From Geminicoccus roseus DSM 18922 (GTDB lineage: Bacteria; Pseudomonadota; Alphaproteobacteria; Geminicoccales; Geminicoccaceae), in contig NZ_KE386572.1 of assembly GCF_000427665.1 (NCBI RefSeq), positions 4,712,373 to 4,776,372 on the forward strand: a DNA stretch of 64,000 nt, in the 5' to 3' direction. Both the position numbers and the translations under genes were made by a program. Below are positions 57,893 through 64,000 of the stretch, in pieces; position 1 is the stretch's first letter; the number at the start of each line of letters is the position of its first letter. The notes under the pieces were generated by a model. The model was not told the origin of the DNA and did not search any database. It saw only the letters and a program-made list of their open reading frames with translations.

Positions 57893-59329
57893 ATGCCCCG
57901 CAATCCGTTCACTCTCCTGGCGCCAAGCGCACTCCTCTCCCTTGCCGCAATGCTTCCTTCACCGGCCCTGGCCGCCGCCACCGAGGTCGGGGTCACGGCC
58001 CATGGCTTCGTCGGCACCGACCTGCCGGTCTGGTGGGCGTTCCCGTTCGTCGGGCTTCTCCTGTCGATCGCGCTGATGCCGCTTCTGGCGCCGTCGGCGT
58101 GGCATCACCACTACGGCAAGATCGCGCTGGTCTGGGCCGCCCTGGTGGTCGTGCCGATGGTGCCGGCGCTGGGGATGGATGGAACGCTGTATGAATTGGC
58201 GCATGTGGGGCTGCTCGAGTACGTCCCGTTCATCCTTCTGCTTCTGGCGCTGTTCACGGTGGCCGGCGGCTTGCGTCTGGACGGATTCTTCGACGGCAGT
58301 CCCAGGTCCAACGTGACCGCCCTGCTGGTCGGCACCGGCCTGGCCAGCATCACCGGCACCACCGGTGCTGCCATGCTGCTGATCCGCCCGCTGATCCGCG
58401 CCAATGCCTGGAGGACGCGCCGCGTTCACACGGTGGTGTTCTTCATTTTCCTGGTGGCCAATATCGGGGGCTCGCTGACGCCGCTGGGCGACCCACCCTT
58501 GTTCCTTGGCTTCCTGAAGGGGGTGCCGTTCTTCTGGCCGACCGTGCATCTGTTCCTGCCCATGCTGGTGGCCGCCGCGATCCTCCTCGGCGCCTACTAC
58601 CTCCTCGACCTGCGGCTCGCGATCGTGGACGGCACGCCGCCGCCTCGGGGCAAGCGGATCTTCGAAGGTGGCATCAACTTCGTCCTGCTGGCCGCGATCA
58701 TGGGTGCGGTGCTGGTCAGCGGTATCTGGAACGGACCGGTGATCCTGCATGTCGAGGGTGTCGACATCACGGCCCAGGCACTGTTCCGCGACCTTGTTCT
58801 GGCGGCGATCACCGTGGTGTCGCTGCTGGTCACGCCCAAGAGCGCCCGGCTCGCGAACGAGTTCGGCTGGGGGCCGATCCTGGAGGTCGCCAAGCTGTTC
58901 GCCGCGATCTTCGTCACCATCGTGCCGGTGCTGTCGATGCTCAAGGCGGGGTTGGCCGGTCCGTTCGCACCGCTGGTGCAGGCGGTTGGAGACTCGCAGG
59001 GCGCCCCGGTGCCGGCCGCCTATTTCTGGGTGACGGGCATCCTGAGTTCGTTCCTGGACAATGCGCCGACCTATCTCGTGTTCTTCAACCTGGCTGGCGG
59101 CGACCCGGCGACGATGACCACCACCTATGTCGCGACCCTGACCGCGATCTCGGCTGGCGCGGTCTTCATGGGGGCCAACACCTATATCGGCAACGCGCCG
59201 AACTTCATGGTGCGCGCGATTGCTGACGAGATGGGCATCCGGATGCCCAGCTTCTTCGGCTACCTGGTCTGGTCCTCGGTGATCCTCATGCCGGTCTTCG
59301 TGCTGCTGACCCTGATTTTCTTCATGTGA
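57893..59329 (+). CDS. NhaD/ArsB-superfamily sodium:proton antiporter
   Basis: 478-residue integral membrane protein of the ion transporter superfamily. A signal-like N-terminal helix ([21 protein letters not shown]) is followed by about 11-12 hydrophobic segments. Motifs [41 protein letters not shown] and [19 protein letters not shown] form the two inverted re-entrant regions carrying conserved Asp/Asn. The group includes NhaD Na+/H+ antiporters and relatives transporting other anions. ATG at 57893. Free-standing gene upstream of the oxidase cluster. Confidence 0.85.
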   Translation: MPRNPFTLLAPSALLSLAAMLPSPALAAATEVGVTAHGFVGTDLPVWWAFPFVGLLLSIALMPLLAPSAWHHHYGKIALVWAALVVVPMVPALGMDGTLYELAHVGLLEYVPFILLLLALFTVAGGLRLDGFFDGSPRSNVTALLVGTGLASITGTTGAAMLLIRPLIRANAWRTRRVHTVVFFIFLVANIGGSLTPLGDPPLFLGFLKGVPFFWPTVHLFLPMLVAAAILLGAYYLLDLRLAIVDGTPPPRGKRIFEGGINFVLLAAIMGAVLVSGIWNGPVILHVEGVDITAQALFRDLVLAAITVVSLLVTPKSARLANEFGWGPILEVAKLFAAIFVTIVPVLSMLKAGLAGPFAPLVQAVGDSQGAPVPAAYFWVTGILSSFLDNAPTYLVFFNLAGGDPATMTTTYVATLTAISAGAVFMGANTYIGNAPNFMVRAIADEMGIRMPSFFGYLVWSSVILMPVFVLLTLIFFM

Positions 59330-59977
59330 AGTGCGCTGGTCGGGAGAGAGAGTGGCGCCTCCCCTCCCGGCCGTACCCAGTTCGTCGCAATGCGGGCCGC
59401 CGTCCGAGTCGCGATGGTCACCCAGATCCAGAGCAATGATTACGACCACGATTGTTTCTGGGAATGCTGGCGAGCCGATGAGAAATGCCATCGACATATG
59501 CACAGTAGATTTAGACGAAACACGGAAATGCCGTCTGACATGCGCCGAAAATCGGCCGCATCTCAAAAGTCGCTCAGTCGTTATGAAGATCCAATCTGAA
59601 AGATTTGCCTGAGTTCGACAGCTGGAAAAGGTGGTCCATCTCGGATCCGCAAAGGCGTGATTTGCACGATCCTCAGGGGCTTGCCCCGGACAGACCCGCG
59701 CATGAATCTCCCACCACTGCCGCGTTGACAACTCTGTAGGCCAATGCCAAAAGAGACGATGCTGATCCGGATTTTTTGAGTAACCGGTCAGCAGTCACTG
59801 TACCTCGTTGCCAGCCGATTTTGCCAAGGCGGCAAAGGAGATGGCGCAGGTGAAGGTGCTTGTGCGCAGACACATCTGGCATGACCACAAGTCGCCAGCC
59901 TCGTTGATTGTCCGTCTACTTCGGGCTGCTTGCCCAATGGGATCGAGGTAGCCTTGTAGTCAGGGGTGCTCGGCGAG
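59330..59977 (+). other. 648-bp non-coding region upstream of the oxidase cluster
   Basis: No convincing gene. GC content drops noticeably around 59440-59620 and 59740-59800 compared with both flanks. Small frames (for example 59331-59612 plus and 59673-59888 minus) show no recognisable motifs or codon character. It presumably carries the cox promoter near its right end. A remnant of an inserted element is possible but no terminal repeats or transposase fragments are seen. Confidence 0.5.
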
Positions 59978-60793
59978 ATGATGGTTGCCTTTGCCCTGGT
60001 CCTGATCGTGGTCGGTTCCCTGCTCTTCCACGCCCTGAGCCCGTGGTGGTGGACGCCGATCGCCTCGAACTGGGGCTATATCGACGACACCCTGGTGGTG
60101 ACCTTCTGGATCACCGGGGTCGTGTTCACCGCTGTGGTGCTGTTCCTGGCGTACTGCCTGTTCCGGTTCAGGCACCGGCCCGGCCACCGCGCCGCCTACG
60201 AGCCGGAAAACCGGCGCCTGGAGACCTGGCTGACCGTGGGCACTGCTCTCGGAGTCGCGGCGATGCTGGCGCCCGGTCTGGTGGTCTGGGCGCGCTTCAT
60301 CGAGGTCCCGCAAAATGCCAGCGAGGTCGAGGTGATCGCCCAGCAATGGCAGTGGAGCTACCGCCTGCCCGGGGAGGATGGCCGTCTGGGACGCTCCGAC
60401 ACACGCCTGGTCACGCCGGAGAGCCCACTGGGGCTGAGCCCGCATGATCCGCATGGGCAGGACGACAGGATCGTGGAGTTCGGGGAACTGCACCTGCCCG
60501 TCGATCGTCCGGTCAAGGTCCTGCTGCGCTCGATCGATGTGCTGCACGATTTCTACGTGCCGGAGTTCCGCGCAAAGATGGACATGATCCCGGGTGCGGT
60601 GACCTATTTCTGGTTCACGCCGACCCGGACCGGCACCTTCGAGGTTCTGTGCGCCGAACTCTGTGGTACCGGTCACGCCTACATGCGCGGCATGGTGGTG
60701 ATCGACAGTCCGAGCGACTACGAGGCGTGGCTCGCTGAGCAGCCGACCTTCGCAGCCATCCTCGCACGGGAGAAGACCTATGCGTCAGACTGA
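59978..60793 (+). CDS. coxM: Cytochrome c oxidase subunit II (CoxM-like)
   Basis: About 271 residues. Three hydrophobic segments near the N-terminus are followed by the periplasmic cupredoxin domain with a complete CuA site: His in DVLHDFYVP, and C-x3-C-x3-H-x2-M in CAELCGTGHAYM. No fused cytochrome c domain is present. ATG at 59978 is used; GTG at 59966 and ATG at 59981 are alternatives. It heads an operon whose order (II, I, III, III) matches coxMNOP of Bradyrhizobium, an alternative aa3-type oxidase. Confidence 0.88.
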   Translation: MMVAFALVLIVVGSLLFHALSPWWWTPIASNWGYIDDTLVVTFWITGVVFTAVVLFLAYCLFRFRHRPGHRAAYEPENRRLETWLTVGTALGVAAMLAPGLVVWARFIEVPQNASEVEVIAQQWQWSYRLPGEDGRLGRSDTRLVTPESPLGLSPHDPHGQDDRIVEFGELHLPVDRPVKVLLRSIDVLHDFYVPEFRAKMDMIPGAVTYFWFTPTRTGTFEVLCAELCGTGHAYMRGMVVIDSPSDYEAWLAEQPTFAAILAREKTYASD

Positions 60794-60856
60794 ACGCTGG
60801 GTCTACGGCGGCTCCTCGGGCGCGCGTCGTCCCTTTGCATGCCGGAGGACTTAAGG

Positions 60857-62632
60857 ATGGCCACGTCCTTCGAGCGTCCTTTCGAACCTGTCCCACCCGC
60901 TGAAACTCCCGACGTCGAACTCTACCATCCGAAGAGTTGGATTACCCGCTACGTCTTCTCCCAGGACGCCAAGATCATTGCGATCCAGTATGGACTCACG
61001 GCGACCCTGATCGGCATGGTGGCGCTGGTCCTTTCCTGGCTCATGCGCCTGCAGCTGGCCTATCCTGGGGCCTTCGCCTTCATTGATCCGGTGGCCTATT
61101 ACCAGTTCATCACCATGCATGGCATGATCATGGTGATCTACCTGCTGACCGCCCTGTTCCTGGGAGGCTTCGGCAACTACCTGATCCCGCTGATGCTGGG
61201 GGCCCGCGACATGGCGTTCCCCTATGCCAACATGCTGAGCTACTGGATCTACTTGCTGGCGGTGCTGGTGCTGGCAGCGACCTTCTTCGTGCCGGGAGGT
61301 CCCACCGGCGCCGGCTGGACCCTCTACCCGCCCCAATCGATCCTGGCCAACACCCCCGGCCAGGAATGGGGCATCGATCTGATGCTGATTTCCCTGATCC
61401 TGTTCATCATCGGGTTCACCTTGGGCGGGCTGAACTATGTCGTGACGGTGCTGCAGGGACGCGCCCGCGGCATGACGCTGATGAGGATGCCGCTCACGGT
61501 GTGGGGCATCTTCACCGCCACGGTCATGGCGCTGCTGGCCTTCCCGGCTCTGTTCGTGGGCGCCGTGATGCTGCTGTTCGACAAACTGCTGGGCACCAGC
61601 TTCTTCATGCCCACCATCGTCGAGATGGGCGAGCAGTTGAGCTATGGCGGCGGCAGTCCCATTCTGTTCCAGCACCTGTTCTGGTTTTTCGGCCATCCGG
61701 AAGTCTACATCGTGGCGCTGCCGGCCTTCGGCATCGTCTCGGACCTGATCGCCACGCATGCCCGCAAGAACATCTTCGGCTACCGGATGATGGTGTGGGC
61801 GATCGTGATCATCGGAGCCCTCAGCTTCGTGGTGTGGGCCCACCACATGTATGTCAGCGGCATGGATCCTTACTTCGGGTTCTTCTTCGCCACCACGACC
61901 CTGATCATCGCGGTGCCCACGGCCATCAAGGTCTACAACTGGGTGCTGACCCTGTGGCGGGGAGACATCCACTTCACCCCGCCCATGCTGTTCGCGATCG
62001 GCTTCATCGTGACTTTCCTGAACGGCGGCCTGACCGGTCTTTTCCTGGGCAACGTCGTCGTGGACGTGCCCCTTTCCGACACGATGTTCGTGGTCGCCCA
62101 TTTCCACATGGTGATGGGTGTCGCGCCCATCCTCGTGGTCTTCGGGGCGATCTATCACTGGTATCCCAAGATAACCGGGAGGATGCCGGACGACTTTCTG
62201 GCCAAGCTGCACTTCTGGGTGACGTTCCTCGGTGCGTACCTGATCTTCTTCCCCATGCACTATCTGGGCCTGCTCGGGGTGCCGCGGCGCTACTACGAAA
62301 TGGGCGAGACCGCCTTCCTGCCCGCCTCGGCGGGCGGCCTGAACGTGTTCATCACCATCACCGCCCTGGTGGTGGGCGCGGCGCAACTGGCCTTCCTGTT
62401 CAACATGGCCTGGAGCCTGCGCCATGGCCGGCCGGCGGGAGGCAATCCCTGGCGAGCCACCACGCTGGAGTGGCAGACCCCGCAGACGCCGCCGGCCCAT
62501 GGCAATTGGGGGCGGGATCTGCCGGTGGTCTATCGCTGGGCCTATGACTACAGCGTGCCCGGGGCGCCGGAGGATTTCATTCCCCAGAACCAGCCGCCGG
62601 CCCCACGCGCCACCGGGGAGGCCCAGCCCTGA
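60857..62632 (+). CDS. coxN: Cytochrome c oxidase subunit I (CoxN-like)
   Basis: 591-residue heme-copper oxidase core. Ligands and channels visible: heme His in HGMIMVIYLL, CuB His with crosslinked Tyr and the D-channel Glu in GHPEVYI, His-His pair in WAHHMYVSGMDP, the K-channel Lys in TAIKVYNW, and heme ligands in HFHMVMG. The D-channel entrance reads GARDMAFPYANM, with Asp and one Asn kept and the second Asn replaced by Met. An A-type oxidase is indicated. ATG at 60857 follows GGAGG; ATG at 60839 would place that site inside the gene. Confidence 0.94.
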   Translation: MATSFERPFEPVPPAETPDVELYHPKSWITRYVFSQDAKIIAIQYGLTATLIGMVALVLSWLMRLQLAYPGAFAFIDPVAYYQFITMHGMIMVIYLLTALFLGGFGNYLIPLMLGARDMAFPYANMLSYWIYLLAVLVLAATFFVPGGPTGAGWTLYPPQSILANTPGQEWGIDLMLISLILFIIGFTLGGLNYVVTVLQGRARGMTLMRMPLTVWGIFTATVMALLAFPALFVGAVMLLFDKLLGTSFFMPTIVEMGEQLSYGGGSPILFQHLFWFFGHPEVYIVALPAFGIVSDLIATHARKNIFGYRMMVWAIVIIGALSFVVWAHHMYVSGMDPYFGFFFATTTLIIAVPTAIKVYNWVLTLWRGDIHFTPPMLFAIGFIVTFLNGGLTGLFLGNVVVDVPLSDTMFVVAHFHMVMGVAPILVVFGAIYHWYPKITGRMPDDFLAKLHFWVTFLGAYLIFFPMHYLGLLGVPRRYYEMGETAFLPASAGGLNVFITITALVVGAAQLAFLFNMAWSLRHGRPAGGNPWRATTLEWQTPQTPPAHGNWGRDLPVVYRWAYDYSVPGAPEDFIPQNQPPAPRATGEAQP

Positions 62633-62700
62633 TCGCCGTCCTGCTGTTCCTGGCCCTGGTTGGCGGAGTTATCGGATGGTGGCTGGCCCGCCAGGGCCTG

Positions 62701-63333
62701 ATGGCCAAGCCTTGGCTGGAGACCGGCGTGATCGGAGACAGCCGGGGAAGCGACGCGAGTGCCGTCCGCGCGGCGAAAACCGGGCTGCTGCTATTTCTTG
62801 GCGTGGCCGGCTGCCTGTTTGCCTTGTTCGTCAGCGCCTACCTGATCCGGATGGGGACCGCCGACTGGTGGCCGATGCCCCTGCCTTCGATCCTCTGGGT
62901 CAACACCGGCCTGCTGGTTGCGAGCAGCCTGGCGCTGCAGTTCAGCAAGGCCTCAGCCGATCGGGGTCAGCTGGAGGCGGCCCGAGCTTCCCTGGCGGCA
63001 GGAGCAGTCGCGGCGCTGGCTTTCCTGGCGGGGCAGTTGCTGGCCTGGCGGGAACTGGTCGTTGCCGGCTATGGCCTCACCGGCAGCCCGGCCAACAGCT
63101 TCTTCTACCTGATCAGCGCCGTGCATGGCCTGCACATGGCCGGTGGCATGGTGGCGCTCATGCGCGTCATGGCCCGCTCGTGGCGGGAGCCGGACATGCC
63201 GCGGCTGGCTTTGGGCATCGGGCTCTGCGCCACCTACTGGCACTTCATGCTGGGAGTCTGGCTGGTGCTGTTCGCGCTGTTGGCCGGATGGGCCGACGAT
63301 GTCGCCGCCATCTGTCGGCAGGTACTGGGCTAG
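62701..63333 (+). CDS. coxO: Cytochrome c oxidase subunit III family protein (CoxO-like)
   Basis: 210 residues from ATG 62701, with five clear hydrophobic segments (for example LLLFLGVAGCLFALFVSAYLI and YWHFMLGVWLVLFALLAGW) and the subunit III pattern LISAVHGLHMAGG. In-frame upstream sequence from a CTG at 62629 (overlapping the coxN stop as CTGA) encodes a further hydrophobic helix IAVLLFLALVGGVIGWWLA that fits the family, so the true protein may be about 234 residues. No ATG, GTG or TTG exists in that extension. Confidence 0.83.
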   Translation: MAKPWLETGVIGDSRGSDASAVRAAKTGLLLFLGVAGCLFALFVSAYLIRMGTADWWPMPLPSILWVNTGLLVASSLALQFSKASADRGQLEAARASLAAGAVAALAFLAGQLLAWRELVVAGYGLTGSPANSFFYLISAVHGLHMAGGMVALMRVMARSWREPDMPRLALGIGLCATYWHFMLGVWLVLFALLAGWADDVAAICRQVLG

Positions 63334-63348
63334 AAAGGAAGAAGGGCC

Positions 63349-64000
63349 ATGTCGCAGCCGGCGCCGATCCACCCGCAAGGCTTCCCCTCCGGCGGCTGGC
63401 GCGGCTTTGCGGCCGACTGGGCGTCCGACCAGCGAGCATTCAAGGGCGTCTCCTGGGGAAAGGCCATGATGTGGGTGTTCCTGTTGAGCGACACCTTCAT
63501 CTTCGGCTGCTTCCTCCTGTCCTACATGACTGCGCGCATGTCCACGGTCGAGCCCTGGCCGAACGCCAGCGAGGTGTTCGGGCTCACGATCGGCGGGGTC
63601 GAGATGCCGCTCATCCTGATCGCGATCATGACGTTCGTGCTGATCAGCAGCAGCGGGACGATGGCCATGGCGGTCAACTACGCCTACCGGCGTGACCGGG
63701 TGCGCACGGCCCTGCTCATGCTGGTCACTGCCGTGTTCGGCGCGATGTTCGTCGGGATGCAGGCCTTCGAGTGGACCAAGCTGATCTCGGAAGGGGTGCG
63801 GCCCTGGGGGAATCCATGGGGTGCGCCGCAGTTCGGCGCGATCTTCTTCATGATCACCGGCTTTCACGGAACTCATGTGACCTTCGGGGTCATTTTCCTG
63901 CTCATCGTCGCGCACAAGGTCTGGCGGGGCGACTTCGACCAGGGTCGGCGCGGCTTCTTCACCTCACGCAGCGGCCGCTACGAGATCGTCGAGATCACCG
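63349..64000 (+). CDS. coxP: Second heme-copper oxidase subunit III-type protein (CoxP-like), cut by right edge
   Basis: Open frame from ATG 63349 (GGAAGAAGGG upstream) to the end of the window, 217 codons so far with no stop. Hydrophobic helices MMWVFLLSDTFIFGCFLL, PLILIAIMTFVLISSSGTM, ALLMLVTAVFGAMFVGMQAFEW and FFMITGFHGTHVTFGVIFLL match subunit III, including the Glu of the AFEW segment. It lies 15 bp after the other subunit III gene. The split of subunit III functions between the two proteins cannot be told from sequence. Confidence 0.88.
   Translation, partial: MSQPAPIHPQGFPSGGWRGFAADWASDQRAFKGVSWGKAMMWVFLLSDTFIFGCFLLSYMTARMSTVEPWPNASEVFGLTIGGVEMPLILIAIMTFVLISSSGTMAMAVNYAYRRDRVRTALLMLVTAVFGAMFVGMQAFEWTKLISEGVRPWGNPWGAPQFGAIFFMITGFHGTHVTFGVIFLLIVAHKVWRGDFDQGRRGFFTSRSGRYEIVEIT

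Noticed and set aside
57959-59731. 590-codon minus-strand frame over the antiporter gene
   Set aside because: His/Gln/Asp/Arg-rich composition is the mirror of a membrane protein; the plus-strand antiporter has proper motifs. The part beyond 59330 has no recognisable features either.
59331-59888. Small frames of 93 codons (plus) and 71 codons (minus) in the low-GC gap
   Set aside because: No ribosome site, family motif or membrane/signal feature; not reported as genes.

Overview
The window is a gene-dense chromosomal stretch of about 70% GC from an alphaproteobacterium. The best guess is Rhodospirillales/Geminicoccales grade, inferred from gene order and protein features rather than from any rRNA. 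Supporting orders are xseB-ispA-dxs-tlyA, rpmH-rnpA-yidD-yidC-engB-argB, zapA-6S RNA-fau, clpS-clpA and the aapJQMP transporter. I see no tRNA, rRNA, CRISPR array, phage, transposase or plasmid function. Most of it reads as core genome. Many genes overlap by four bases (ATGA, GTGA, TTGA), and an unusual number appear to start with GTG or TTG.

Layout. 1-2.8 kb: polyprenyl diphosphate synthase (cut by the left edge), TrmN6-type tRNA methyltransferase, S49 protease, small membrane protein. 2.9-8.6 kb: glyQ, glyS and pyruvate phosphate dikinase. 8.6-15.2 kb: ygfZ, a glycosyltransferase, an entericidin lipoprotein and a general amino acid ABC transporter. 15.4-17.5 kb: metC-like lyase, a GFA-family protein and a PPOX-fold protein. 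17.5-22.3 kb (minus strand): HDAC-like hydrolase, xseB, ispA, dxs, tlyA, joining isoprenoid precursor supply to DNA repair and RNA methylation. 22.4-25.5 kb: TPP riboswitch followed by thiM-thiE-thiD-tenA, a thiamine salvage operon. 25.9-28.9 kb (minus strand): tkt and gap.

29.1-32.7 kb: DUF4164 coiled coil, zapA, 6S RNA, 5-formyl-THF cyclo-ligase, YmdB-type phosphoesterase, RlmI-type methyltransferase. 32.8-36.3 kb: a type I secretion ATPase/permease and its HlyD-family adaptor. 36.3-38.6 kb (minus strand): a histidine kinase followed by two related small lipoproteins. 38.8-43.0 kb: rpmH to argB. 43.0-45.7 kb: plcP-btaA-btaB, predicted to replace phospholipids with the phosphorus-free betaine lipid DGTS, preceded by a candidate degenerate Pho box. 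45.8-50.7 kb: DUF533 protein, pgk, an uncharacterised gene, class I (DhnA-type) aldolase, a degenerate ThiE-like protein and an inositol-monophosphatase-family enzyme. 50.7-57.6 kb: MDR oxidoreductase, agmatine deiminase, RidA, DUF482 acyltransferase-like protein, clpA and clpS. 57.9-64 kb: NhaD-type antiporter and an aa3-type oxidase cluster laid out like Bradyrhizobium coxMNOP, with two subunit III-type proteins, cut by the right edge.

The most interesting points are the plcP-bta lipid-remodelling operon with its 11-bp-period half-sites, the kinase plus duplicated lipoprotein pair, several perfect inverted repeats placed as operators or attenuators (aapJ promoter, aapJ/aapQ, glyS/ppdK, tkt/gap), two genes whose N-termini seem to need CTG initiation, and the unexplained non-coding region at 25.46-25.88 kb. 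I do not see a clearly new multi-gene defence or mobile system.
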